From Nocardia wallacei (GTDB lineage Bacteria; Actinomycetota; Actinomycetes; Mycobacteriales; Mycobacteriaceae): 64,000 nt of DNA. The notes below the pieces were generated by a model, which was not told where the DNA came from, made no database searches, and saw only the letters and a list, made by a program, of their open reading frames with translations. The stretch lies in the NCBI RefSeq assembly GCF_014466955.1, contig NZ_AP023396.1, positions 5,022,001 to 5,086,000 of the forward strand. Direction: 5' to 3'. Position numbers and translations under genes: made by a program. Below, one piece after another: positions 15,782 to 24,033 of this stretch (position 1 is the stretch's first letter; each line of letters begins with the position of its first letter).

Positions 15782-17140
15782 TCAGCGGCGGAAGGCTGCG
15801 CCCGGGTGGTCCGGGGGCAGCAGGGGGCCTGTGCCACCCAGCTTTTCGCGCAGGGTGGCGGGGGTGGTGGTTTCGGGGACGCGGCCGCGGCGGCGGAGTT
15901 CGGGGACGACCAGGCGGGCGAAGTCGGTGAAGGTGCCCGGGGTGGTCACGTAGGCGATGTTGAAGCCGTCGATGTCGGCCTCGGCCACCCAGCGCTCGAG
16001 TTCGTCGGCGATCTCACCGGGCGCGCCGGTCAGTACCGGGCCGCGGCCGCCGATGCCGATGGCGTCGGCCAGTTCCCGGGGCGTCCAGGTCCGATCGGGG
16101 TCCGCGGTGGTGAACGACGCCAGTGCCGACCGGTTGGCGTCGGTCTGCACATAGCGCAGCGGTTCGTCGGGGTCCAGTTCGGCGAGGTCGACGCCGGTCC
16201 AGCCGCCGAACAGGGCGAGCGCGCCCTCGGCGCTGACGAACTCCCGATACGACCGCAGCTTGTCGTCGGCCTGCTCGCGGGTCTCCGCGACCACGGGCGT
16301 GACCATGGCGAACACCTTGATCGACCGGGGATCCCGGCCCAATTCGGCAGCGGTCGCGCGCAATCGGCGCACCGGCCCGCGCACGATCTCGGGCGTAGGT
16401 CCCGAGATGAACACGGCCTCGGCGTGCGCGGCCGCGAACCGCACGCCGCGCGGCGACGCGCCCGCCTGGAACAGCACCGGCGTGCGCTGCGGCGAGGGTT
16501 CGCACAGGAATGGGCCCGGCACGGTGAAGTACCGGCCCTTGTGCTCGATGTCGTGGACCTTCGCCGGATCGGTGAATACACCGCGCCGCGGGTCGCGCAC
16601 CACCGCGTCGGCTTCCCACGAGGACTCCCACAGCTTGTAGCAGACCTCGAGGTATTCGTCGGCGACGGCGTACCGCTCGTCGTGCGGAATCTGCTTGTCC
16701 AGGCCCAGATTCCGGGCCGCGCTGTCCAGGTAGGAGGTGACGATGTTCCACGCGACCCGGCCGCCGGTGAGATGGTCCAGCGTCGACATCCGGCGCGCCA
16801 GCGCGTACGGCTGCTCGTAGGTCAGCGACAGCGTGACGCCGAAGCCGAGCCGCTCGGTCACCGCCGCCATCGCGGAGATCGCCAGGGTCGGGTCGTTCGC
16901 CGGGAACTGTGCCGCGTCGGCGACCGCGGCGTCGCGCGAACCGCCGTACACGTCGTACACGCCGAGCACGTCGGCCAGGAACAGCGCGTCGAAACCGCCG
17001 TCCTCGAGCGTGCGCGCGAGTTCGGTCCAGTACCGCAGTTCCCGGTACCGGTGTCCCTGGTCGTCGGGGTGACGCCACAGGCCCGCGGATTGATGTCCGA
17101 CGCAAGCCATGTCGAAGGCGTTGAGGTAGATGCGGCTCAC
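15782..17140 (-). CDS. LLM-class flavin-dependent monooxygenase, NtaA/SnaA/DszA type
   Basis: This 452-residue protein starts at a GTG overlapping the MFS transporter stop by 4 bp. It has the family start RIYLNAFDMACVGHQSAGLWRHP (in part), the FLADVLGVYDVYGG segment, STLDHLTGGRVAWNIVTS, and the flavin-binding QAGASPRGVRFAA. NtaA/DszA-type enzymes oxidise substrates such as nitrilotriacetate, EDTA-like chelators or dibenzothiophene sulfone, using FMNH2 from a separate reductase. Coupling to an MHS transporter suggests the substrate is imported by that protein. It is a paralogue of the enzyme at 25458-26906. Confidence 0.92.
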   Translation of the reverse strand: MSRIYLNAFDMACVGHQSAGLWRHPDDQGHRYRELRYWTELARTLEDGGFDALFLADVLGVYDVYGGSRDAAVADAAQFPANDPTLAISAMAAVTERLGFGVTLSLTYEQPYALARRMSTLDHLTGGRVAWNIVTSYLDSAARNLGLDKQIPHDERYAVADEYLEVCYKLWESSWEADAVVRDPRRGVFTDPAKVHDIEHKGRYFTVPGPFLCEPSPQRTPVLFQAGASPRGVRFAAAHAEAVFISGPTPEIVRGPVRRLRATAAELGRDPRSIKVFAMVTPVVAETREQADDKLRSYREFVSAEGALALFGGWTGVDLAELDPDEPLRYVQTDANRSALASFTTADPDRTWTPRELADAIGIGGRGPVLTGAPGEIADELERWVAEADIDGFNIAYVTTPGTFTDFARLVVPELRRRGRVPETTTPATLREKLGGTGPLLPPDHPGAAFRR

Positions 17141-18459
17141 GGTATCGCTCCGATCTCGTCTCGATAGGTGTCGCGCGCCGATCCGGCCGCCGCGATGGTG
17201 AGCACCGACAGCACCGCGAAATACGCGACGATCAGCCACGGGCTCCCGCCGCCCGCGGTCAGCAGCGCCGCCGCGATCAGCGGAGCGAAGCCACCCGACA
17301 GCACCGCGCCGATCTGGTAGCCGAGCGAACTGCCGCTGTAGCGCACGCGGGTGTCGAACAATTCGGCGAACCAGGCGGCCTGCGGCCCGTACATGGCGTC
17401 GTGCATGACGTTCACGCCGAGCACGATCACCACCACCACAGCGACCTTCGACCCGCTCTCGGCGGCGAGGAAGAACAGCGCGAGCGCCACCAGACCACCC
17501 GCCGCGCCGAAAAGGTAAGGGCGCCTGCGGCCTACACGATCGGACAGCCACGCCCACAGCGGCGTACTGACCAGACCGAGCGCCGAGGAGATCAGCACCG
17601 CCACCAGCCCGACCGAGCTGCCCTTCCCGAACTCGTCCTGCAGATAGCTCAGCGAATAGGTGGTCAGCAGCACGAACAGCGAGATCTGTGACAGTCGTAA
17701 ACCGATGGTCAGCAGAACGTTTCGCGGCTGGGTGCGCAGCACCTCCACCACCGGGAGCCGTGCGATGTCACCGCGCTCGCGCAGCCTGCCGAAGATCGCG
17801 GCGTCGGTAAGCCGCACCCGGATCAGCAGCCCGATGATCACCAGCACCGCGCTCAGCAGGAACGGAATCCGCCATCCCGCATCGAGAAACGCGTCCTCGC
17901 CGGTGACCTCCCGCACCAGGTAGAAGACCGCGGTCGCCAGCAACATGCCCGCGGGCGAACCGAGTTGAGTGAAACTGCCGTAGAGGCCACGCCGCCCCGG
18001 CGGGGCGTGCTCGACCGAAAGCAGCGCCGCGCCACCCCATTCCGCGCCGACGGCCAGCCCCTGCAACACCCGCAGCGTCGCCAGCAACGCCGGGGCGAGC
18101 AGCCCCACCTGCGCGTAGGTCGGCAGCACGCCGATCGCGGCGGTGGTCACGCCCATCAGCAGCAGGGCGCCGACCAGAACGGCCTTGCGGCCCAACCGAT
18201 CCCCAAGATGTCCGGCGATGATCGCGCCGATCGGCCGCGCGCCGAAGCCCGCGGCATAGGTGGCGAAGGAGGCCAGGGCGCCCGCGGTGGCGGACACGTT
18301 CGGGAAGAACAACGGCTTGAACACCAGTGCCGTGGCGGTGGCGTAGAGGTAGAAGTCGTACCACTCGATGGTCGTGCCGACCATGCTGCCGAGCGCCACC
18401 GAACGGGGCGCCGTCGCGGCCGGGGCGGCCTCGGACGATGTCCGCTGGGTGAGGGTCAC
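17137..18459 (-). CDS. MFS transporter, metabolite:H+ symporter (MHS) type
   Basis: The 440-residue protein has about 12 hydrophobic segments. MHS markers are present: GTTIEWYDFYLYATATAL near the start, the loop GHLGDRLGRKAVL between helices 2 and 3, and RVLQGLAVGAEWGGAALL in helix 4. MHS members import organic acids, betaines and similar small anionic or zwitterionic compounds with protons. The downstream flavin monooxygenase is translationally coupled, so the two probably act on one compound. The OhrR-like regulator gene is divergent, with the promoter region between them at 18460-18586. Confidence 0.92.
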   Translation of the reverse strand: MTLTQRTSSEAAPAATAPRSVALGSMVGTTIEWYDFYLYATATALVFKPLFFPNVSATAGALASFATYAAGFGARPIGAIIAGHLGDRLGRKAVLVGALLLMGVTTAAIGVLPTYAQVGLLAPALLATLRVLQGLAVGAEWGGAALLSVEHAPPGRRGLYGSFTQLGSPAGMLLATAVFYLVREVTGEDAFLDAGWRIPFLLSAVLVIIGLLIRVRLTDAAIFGRLRERGDIARLPVVEVLRTQPRNVLLTIGLRLSQISLFVLLTTYSLSYLQDEFGKGSSVGLVAVLISSALGLVSTPLWAWLSDRVGRRRPYLFGAAGGLVALALFFLAAESGSKVAVVVVIVLGVNVMHDAMYGPQAAWFAELFDTRVRYSGSSLGYQIGAVLSGGFAPLIAAALLTAGGGSPWLIVAYFAVLSVLTIAAAGSARDTYRDEIGAIP

Positions 18460-18539
18460 GTGGGGGCAGCCTAGGGAGCGCTGCTCGGCTCGGGGAGGGT
18501 TGTCCTCGCCCTGAGCACAACCGCTGTGGCACAGCTCTC

Positions 18540-18584
18540 GCGCTAATAGTTTGTGCGCTAATCATTGCCGGGCTAATCTTTGCG
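18540..18584. promoter_or_regulatory. Three iterons of GCGCTAAT at exact 15-bp spacing
   Basis: Three consecutive 15-mers begin with GCGCTAAT at 18540, GCGCTAAT at 18555 and GGGCTAAT at 18570; the remainders are partly alike (AGTTTGT, CATTGCC, CTTTGCG). The array ends 3 bp before the GTG of the OhrR-like gene and faces the divergent MHS transporter. Its position suits an operator, probably for the adjacent MarR-family protein, though the binding factor is inferred. Confidence 0.6.
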
Positions 18585-18586
18585 TC

Positions 18587-19063
18587 GTGACGAGTCCGGG
18601 GCCGACGACAGACGACGATCCGCTGCGCCTGGACCGGCAGGTGTGTTTCGCGCTGGCCGTCGCCAACCGGTCGGTGCTCGCGGTCTACCGGCCGCTGCTG
18701 GAGCCGATGGGTCTCACCCATCCGCAGTACCTGGTGATGCTGGCGCTGTGGGGCGAGGCGCCGATGTCGGTGCGCGCCATCGCCGAAGCGGTGCACCTGG
18801 ATTCGCCGACGCTGTCGCCGTTGCTCAAGCGGCTCGAATCGTCCGGTCTCATCAGCCGTCGCCGCGACCCGCGCGACGAACGCAATCTGCAGATCGATCT
18901 CACCGCCGCCGGGCGCGCGCTGCGGCGGCAGGCGGAGCGGATTCCGCCCGCGGTGGTGGAGCGACTCGGTGTGAGTCTCGCCGATCTGGAGGAACTGCGC
19001 GACATTCTCACCCGGGTGAACCAGGCCGCCCGCACGGCCGCCGAGGCAGGGAGACATTCGTGA
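18587..19063 (+). CDS. MarR-family regulator, OhrR-like
   Basis: This 158-residue MarR protein begins at a GTG. The N-terminal LDRQVCFALAVANRSV places a Cys at residue 20, where OhrR proteins carry their peroxide-reactive cysteine, and YRPLLEPMGLTHPQYLVMLALW is the OhrR-like helix that follows. The winged helix has SPTLSPLLKRLESSGLI and the wing RRRDPRDERNLQI. OhrR proteins repress organic-hydroperoxide genes and are released on Cys oxidation. No ohr gene lies beside it, so here it may respond to products of the neighbouring monooxygenases. It is coupled by GTGA to the following gene. Confidence 0.88.
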   Translation: MTSPGPTTDDDPLRLDRQVCFALAVANRSVLAVYRPLLEPMGLTHPQYLVMLALWGEAPMSVRAIAEAVHLDSPTLSPLLKRLESSGLISRRRDPRDERNLQIDLTAAGRALRRQAERIPPAVVERLGVSLADLEELRDILTRVNQAARTAAEAGRHS

Positions 19064-19437
19064 GTGGGCAGACCCCCGACCCGATCCAGCGTCTGCGCTA
19101 CATCGCCGGCGCGACGCTGCCCGAGTCGATGCGCGCCTGGGTGCTCGCGGACCTTACCGGCCGCGGCGCCGCCCGCCGCTACCTGCTGCGCTTCCTCGTC
19201 CCCGTGCTGCCGGTGCTGTGCTTGTTCCTCTTGGTACCCGGCCCGCTGTGGATCGGTGTGTCGATGATGGCGCTGCTGTACATCCCGCTGATCTACTTCA
19301 CCGTCGCCCTGATGTACGTCTACCGCCGCCACCGCCTGCTCAAGCACGGCCTCGACCCCGACCTCGCCGACATCCGCCGGCGCCGCCGCGCCGAGGCGGA
19401 ACGGGCCTCCTACGAATCGCGCCACGGGCGCGGGTAG
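19060..19437 (+). CDS. Small two-helix membrane protein, DUF5313-like
   Basis: The 125-residue protein starts at a GTG overlapping the MarR stop by 4 bp. It opens with DPIQRLRYIAGATLPESM and a positively charged LTGRGAARRYLLRF. Two adjacent hydrophobic segments follow (about 47-62 and 65-86), and then a basic tail with RRHRLLKHGLDPDL and RRRRRAEAERASYE. This matches the general layout of the DUF5313 family of mycolate-containing actinobacteria, whose role is unknown. Translational coupling suggests it is controlled with the peroxide-type regulator. Confidence 0.78.
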   Translation: MSGQTPDPIQRLRYIAGATLPESMRAWVLADLTGRGAARRYLLRFLVPVLPVLCLFLLVPGPLWIGVSMMALLYIPLIYFTVALMYVYRRHRLLKHGLDPDLADIRRRRRAEAERASYESRHGRG

Positions 19438-19458
19438 CGGGACCCGCGTCCGTACGGC

Positions 19459-20745
19459 TCAGATCACTCCGTGCAGCGGAGGCGCGGTGTCGTGCAGCAG
19501 GGCGCGGCCGAGGTGGTGGTACTTCCAGCGAACCGGGTCGTGGAGGGTGTGGGTGCGGGCATTACGCCAGAAGTGATGAAGGTTGAGATCCGCTGCGGCG
19601 CTACGAGTCCCGCACACCTCGAACAGTGCGGCGGACACCTCGTTGGCAGCGCGGTCCGCGACGATCTTTGCCGCCGCGACCGCGAGCGATGCCGCCACCA
19701 CGGGATCGACCGCGTCATCCTCCCCACCGAACGGCCCACCAGCTGCCGTCCCCGTCCCGCCCGCAGCGCTCCCGCGAGCCCCGCCCCCACCACCGACCGC
19801 GGCGTCGACTGCTGCGGCGGCGGCCGTCAGGGTCGCCTCCGCGGTTGTCACCGCGACCGACAGTTCGCCGAATCGCTGGATCAGCAGGGGGTCGTCGATC
19901 GCTCGCTCGACATTCGCCTCGAACCACGGGCGGCTGCCGGTGCGGGCGAATTGTGTTGCGGCGGTGAGGGCGCCGCGGGCGATGCCGGCGTCGATGGCGG
20001 CGTGCAGCAGTTGCGCGAAGGCGCCGTATCCGGTGGGGGCGCGCACGGCGGCCGAGCGGGCGACCAGCTGCTCGCGGTCCACCAGCACCCCGTCGAAGGA
20101 GACCGTACCGCTGCCGGTGGTGCGCTGCCCGATTCCGTTCCAGTCGTCCACGATCCGCACGCCGGGCGACTCGACCGGCAGATAGGCGACGTACTCACCC
20201 GGCGTCAGACCGCTGCGTTCGTCCGGGTCGTCCAACCGGGTCAGCACGGCCAGCACATCGGCGAAAAGCGAACCGGTGCAATAGTATTTGACGCCGTCGA
20301 TGCGGAACCGTCCCCCGTCCCGCCGCACGGTGGTGCCGATCTCGGCGACCGTGGCGCTGGTCCGTTCCGACTGCGCGTTGGCGATGCGGCCGCCGCCGAG
20401 CACCTGCCCCAGATAGCGCCGCCGCTGCGCTTCGGATCCGGCCAGCCGCAGCAGATTCACGTAAACGAAGTGGCTGTGCGGAATCTGGGCGATATTCGGA
20501 TCGGCGGTCGCCAGTATCCGCACCACCTCCGCGACCGCGCTCGGCGGCAGATCCGCGCCACCGAGGTCGGCCGGAACCGTCACGGCCAGCAGGCCGCTCG
20601 CCGCCAGCCGATCGATCTCCCGGTGCGGGAGTTCACGATCGCGGTCGCGACGGGCGGCCCCCGTGGCGAAGTCGGCCGCCAGCCGGCGGGCCACCGCGCG
20701 GGCGTGCGCGGCCGACTCGATGCGCTCGGCGGTGACGGCGGTCAT
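19459..20745 (-). CDS. Acyl-CoA-dehydrogenase-fold monooxygenase, DszC/SfnB-like
   Basis: The 428-residue protein has the acyl-CoA dehydrogenase fold but features of the DszC/SfnB group: DPNIAQIPHSHFVYVNLLRL, NAQSERTS, DGVKYYCTGSLFAD, DDWNGIGQRTTGSGTV and the C-terminal NLHHFWRNARTHTLHDP. Related enzymes are FMNH2-dependent oxygenases of organosulfur compounds rather than dehydrogenases. A glycine/alanine-rich insertion (about residues 316-340) is unusual and probably a surface loop. Its ATG overlaps the sfnG stop by 4 bp, so the two form one operon, as in dimethyl sulfone or sulfonate use. Confidence 0.9.
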   Translation of the reverse strand: MTAVTAERIESAAHARAVARRLAADFATGAARRDRDRELPHREIDRLAASGLLAVTVPADLGGADLPPSAVAEVVRILATADPNIAQIPHSHFVYVNLLRLAGSEAQRRRYLGQVLGGGRIANAQSERTSATVAEIGTTVRRDGGRFRIDGVKYYCTGSLFADVLAVLTRLDDPDERSGLTPGEYVAYLPVESPGVRIVDDWNGIGQRTTGSGTVSFDGVLVDREQLVARSAAVRAPTGYGAFAQLLHAAIDAGIARGALTAATQFARTGSRPWFEANVERAIDDPLLIQRFGELSVAVTTAEATLTAAAAAVDAAVGGGGGARGSAAGGTGTAAGGPFGGEDDAVDPVVAASLAVAAAKIVADRAANEVSAALFEVCGTRSAAADLNLHHFWRNARTHTLHDPVRWKYHHLGRALLHDTAPPLHGVI

Positions 20746-21860
20746 CGGCTCGCGGCCGCGGCGGGAGCGCGGGCCGCCTCCAGCTCGCGCACCAGCGGCA
20801 GCACCTTGGCGCCGAAGTACTCGATCTCCTCCTGGAAGTGCAGGAAGCCGCCGAGAATCAGGTCGACGCCGAGGTCCCGGTAGGCGACGATGCGTTCGGC
20901 GATCTGCTCGGGCGTGCCGATGAGTTTGGTGCGGAAGCCGTCGTTGTACTGGACCAGGTCCTCGAAGGTGGAGTCGGCCCACATGCCCGTCCGGTCCCGG
21001 GTGGACGCGCCCGCCTGCTGCACGGCGTCCCGGAACCCTTCCACCGCAGGACGATTCGCCTTGTCGATGATCTCGCGGAGGGTGTCGCGCGCTTCCTTCT
21101 CGGTGTCGCGCGCGATGATGAAACCGTTCAGGCCGAACTTCACCTCGCGGTCGTGCGCGCGGGCCACCTCGCGCAGATCGTCCAATTGCTCGGTGACGCC
21201 GTCGAAGTCCTTGCCGTTGGAGAAGTACCAGTCGGCGTAGCGGCCGCCGTTGCGCCGGGCCGCGGTGGAGTTACCGCCTTGGAACAGTTCGGGATTCGGG
21301 CGTTGCGGGGTGTTGAGCGGCTTGGGCTTCAGGGTGAAGTCGCGGATGCGGTAGAAGTCGCCGCCGTAGTTCACGTTGTCCTCGGTCCAGATCTTGCGGA
21401 TCACCTCGAGGAATTCGCCACTGCGCCGGTACCGTTCGTCGTGCTCGAGCCACGGTTCGCCCAGCGCCTGGAATTCGCCCGCGAACCAGCCCGACACCAC
21501 ATTGATCGCGAAACGCCCGCCGGACAGGTGATCCGCGGTAGCGCCGAACTTCGCCAGCACCGCCGGATGCCACAGCCCCGGATGCACGGCCGCGATCACC
21601 TTCAGCCGCTCGGTCGCGCCCAGCAGCGCCAGGCTGAACGACGTCGACTCGTGCTGGTACTCCGCACCGTAGGAGGCGGTATACCGCACCTGCGACAGCG
21701 CGTACTCGAACCCGTTGCGCTCCGCGGTCCGCGCGAGCTTCTTGTTGTACTCGAAGTCCCAGCTGGTGCGCTGCTCGATATCACTGGTGACCAGCCCGCC
21801 GCTCACATTGGGCACCCAGTAGGCGAACCGCACCTGTTCGGCGATGTTCTCGGTCGTCAT
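20742..21860 (-). CDS. sfnG: FMNH2-dependent dimethyl sulfone monooxygenase SfnG-like
   Basis: This 372-residue LLM-class enzyme carries SfnG/SsuD-type motifs: YALSQVRYTASYGAEYQHES (in part), TERLKVIAAVHPGLWHPA, DHLSGGRFAINVVSGWFAGEF, EPWLEHDERYRRSGEFL and ELFQGGNSTAAR. SfnG converts dimethyl sulfone to methanesulfinate, using reduced FMN from another protein, so that sulfur can be assimilated. SsuD-type alkanesulfonate monooxygenase is the main alternative. The partner gene is a DszC/SfnB-like oxygenase coupled by ATGA. No ABC sulfonate transporter or flavin reductase is present in the window. Confidence 0.88.
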   Translation of the reverse strand: MTTENIAEQVRFAYWVPNVSGGLVTSDIEQRTSWDFEYNKKLARTAERNGFEYALSQVRYTASYGAEYQHESTSFSLALLGATERLKVIAAVHPGLWHPAVLAKFGATADHLSGGRFAINVVSGWFAGEFQALGEPWLEHDERYRRSGEFLEVIRKIWTEDNVNYGGDFYRIRDFTLKPKPLNTPQRPNPELFQGGNSTAARRNGGRYADWYFSNGKDFDGVTEQLDDLREVARAHDREVKFGLNGFIIARDTEKEARDTLREIIDKANRPAVEGFRDAVQQAGASTRDRTGMWADSTFEDLVQYNDGFRTKLIGTPEQIAERIVAYRDLGVDLILGGFLHFQEEIEYFGAKVLPLVRELEAARAPAAAASR

Positions 21861-21962
21861 TGCTGCTCCAGCCGATTGTCGAGACGAGATGTAGACACAC
21901 TTCAACACCACGCTCACCCCCGAACCAGAGTTTGAATCGCCCCGATCCCATCCCGCCCGGAA

Positions 21963-23180
21963 TCAGCGAATGGTGCTGGTGCGGCCGTAGCCCTGGGTGA
22001 TCTCGGCCAGCTCCGCCGGGGTGAGCACGTCCTCGATGCGGTCGAAGCCACCGGGGGCGCGTTCGGCGACCGCGCGGAGGATGCGGTCCATCGGCATGTC
22101 GCGATTGGCGAGGACGATGTCGTTGACCGGGGCCAGGCGCGCGGACTCGTAGGCGAGCGCGCCCTGCCGCGGGTCGCCGGTGCGGGCGAGTTCGGCGGCG
22201 AGCACCCGGCCGTCGAGAATGGCCTGGGATCCGCCGTTGGAACCGATCGGGTACATCGGGTGCGCGGCGTCGCCGACCAGGGTGATGTGCCCGGAGGTCC
22301 AATGCGGCAAGGGGTCCCGATCCACCATCGGGTATTCGAGGATGTGCTCGGTCGTGCCGATGAGTTCCTCGACGTCCACGTTGTCGAAACTCCAGCCCCG
22401 GTAGAACGGCAGCACGTCCGCGGCCCGGCCGGTGCGATTCCAGTCCGCGACCTGCGTGCCCGCGTCCGGCAACCGGACCTCCGCCACCCAGTTCACCAGC
22501 GCCCGACCCGAGCGCCGGGCGGCGGCCGAGATCGGGTAGGCGACGAATTTCGCCGCGTGGTTGCTGCCCGCGAACACCATGGACGCCCCGGACAGGAACG
22601 GCCGGGTCATGGTCACGCCCCGCCACATCCGGATGCCGTTCCCGCGCGGCGGTCCCTCCCCTGGGTGCAGTTGCGCGCGCACGGCCGAGTGCAGGCCGTC
22701 GGCGCCCACCAGCAGGTCCGTCTCCAGCTCGACCGCGGTGTCGCTGTCACGCTCGCGCAGTCGGCTGCGCACCCCGGCCGCGGTCTCGACGGCGGCGACG
22801 AAGCGCAGGCCCGTCCGCACCGCATCCGGACCGAGCCGGTCGCGCACCGCGTCCAGCAGCAGGTCCTGCAGCTCGCCCCGGTGCACCGAGTACTGCGGCC
22901 AGCGCTGCCCGGCGGCGACACCGCGCGGCTCGCGCCAGATCTCGTTGCCGAAGCGGTCGACGTGCAGCACCTCCGCGGTCGGGATGGCCAGTTCACCCAG
23001 ACGCTCGGCGAGTCCGAGCGCGGCGAGTTCCCCGGTGGCGTGCGGCAGCAGATTGATGCCGACGCCGAGCGGCCGCAGAATGCGGACGCTGTCGACGACC
23101 GTCGCCCGGATCCCGTGCTCGTGCAGGCTCAATGCCGTTGTGAGCCCGGCGATTCCGGCGCCGACGACCAGGACCCGCAT
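21963..23180 (-). CDS. PhzS-like FAD-dependent monooxygenase
   Basis: The 405-residue single-component flavoprotein hydroxylase has the FAD dinucleotide motif VVGAGIAGLTTALSL at the start, LLVGADGLHSAVR in the middle and GDAAHPMYPIGSNG with QAILDGRVLA near the end. The features GVGINLLPHATGEL, WREPRGVAAGQRWPQYSVHRGEL and LANRDM resemble PhzS, the phenazine hydroxylase, and related aromatic-acid hydroxylases more than classical p-hydroxybenzoate hydroxylase. Its start codon overlaps the stop of the chorismate-lyase-like gene by 1 base (TGATG), suggesting that the two act on one aromatic product. The substrate is not known. Confidence 0.88.
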   Translation of the reverse strand: MRVLVVGAGIAGLTTALSLHEHGIRATVVDSVRILRPLGVGINLLPHATGELAALGLAERLGELAIPTAEVLHVDRFGNEIWREPRGVAAGQRWPQYSVHRGELQDLLLDAVRDRLGPDAVRTGLRFVAAVETAAGVRSRLRERDSDTAVELETDLLVGADGLHSAVRAQLHPGEGPPRGNGIRMWRGVTMTRPFLSGASMVFAGSNHAAKFVAYPISAAARRSGRALVNWVAEVRLPDAGTQVADWNRTGRAADVLPFYRGWSFDNVDVEELIGTTEHILEYPMVDRDPLPHWTSGHITLVGDAAHPMYPIGSNGGSQAILDGRVLAAELARTGDPRQGALAYESARLAPVNDIVLANRDMPMDRILRAVAERAPGGFDRIEDVLTPAELAEITQGYGRTSTIR

Positions 23181-23719
23181 CAGCCCGCCCCGACGGGCAC
23201 ATAGGCCGGGTTGAACCGCTCGTGCAGATACGCGACCGCCGTCGCGGTGTGATCCAGCAACACGCTTTCCTTGCAGGCGCAGGGAATTCCGCACGCGTCG
23301 TCGTCGGCGGGCCAGATCGTCCGCCCGGCCGCCAGCACGGTGCGCCCGAGATGCCGATTGGCCGCCGCCAGGCTGTGACCGATGGGCATCCGCTGCTGGG
23401 CGAGCAGCCCGACGAGCCCTTGATCGGACCCGGCGATGACCACGGAATTCGCCGACACCGCAACGGTATCGGCGTACAGCGCCGACCGGCGCACGATCAC
23501 CTGATCGGTCTCGGCACAGCTCAGCGCCGCACGCACCGCCTCGGACAGCTCACCGGCGGCCGCCTCGTGCTGGTCGAGCACCTCCACCGACAGCCGCCGA
23601 CCGACCAGGGCCTCCAGCAGCAGGGTGGTCGACCCGTCCGCGCACAGCAACATACGGGTAACCGAAGGAACGGCGAAAGCGCTTGTGTCCGTGGACATCT
23701 CGATCACGCGACCGAGCAT
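23180..23719 (-). CDS. Chorismate-lyase-like (UbiC/DUF98 fold) protein
   Basis: The 179-residue protein shows the pattern of the UbiC/Rv2949c superfamily: VTRMLLCADGSTTLLLEAL, a beta strand LSVEVLDQ, VIVRRSALY, ANSVVI and the QRMPIGHSLAA loop. Family members cleave chorismate to 4-hydroxybenzoate and pyruvate, or bind similar acids. A cysteine-rich CGIPCACKE near the C-terminus is unusual. It directly precedes the PhzS-like hydroxylase, so a two-step route (aromatic acid formed, then hydroxylated) is an attractive inference. An ATG at 23698 is an alternative start. The family call is from pattern only and is moderately sure. Confidence 0.6.
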   Translation of the reverse strand: MLGRVIEMSTDTSAFAVPSVTRMLLCADGSTTLLLEALVGRRLSVEVLDQHEAAAGELSEAVRAALSCAETDQVIVRRSALYADTVAVSANSVVIAGSDQGLVGLLAQQRMPIGHSLAAANRHLGRTVLAAGRTIWPADDDACGIPCACKESVLLDHTATAVAYLHERFNPAYVPVGAG

Positions 23720-24033
23720 AAAGCCATTCTCGCCACGGCGCAGGCCGGACGGCGATCCCGGCGGCGTCGCCGAATGAGCGCTGTCGCTACGGCTCGACTC
23801 CGAAACTACCGCCCCGCGCCGTGCGCCGCTCGGCGGCGATCGCGTGGTTACCGCACCGCTCGGTGCTTCTCTCGCCAGGTGGGCGGGTTGGGAAGGCGCC
23901 GTTGCGAACTCGATCGACCAGCGCGAACAGCCGGGCGCCGCGCGCCGACGAACCGACCGGCGCCCCCGAGGCAGTGGTGGATATCACTCGTGGCGAACGA
24001 AGGCATGAACGGGTTCGGCATCAGCGCCCACCG
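23720..24033. other. Intergenic region, no supported gene
   Basis: This 314-bp gap lies between the chorismate-lyase-like gene and the styrene-monooxygenase-like gene, both on the minus strand. A 66-codon minus-strand frame (23787-23987) shows no family features and no clear ribosome site. The gap probably contains the promoter of the chorismate-lyase/PhzS pair. Confidence 0.5.

Noticed and set aside
23787..23987. A 66-codon minus-strand frame in the gap between the UbiC-like and StyA-like genes
   Set aside because: There is no ribosome site or recognisable pattern, and the composition is Arg-rich as in chance frames.
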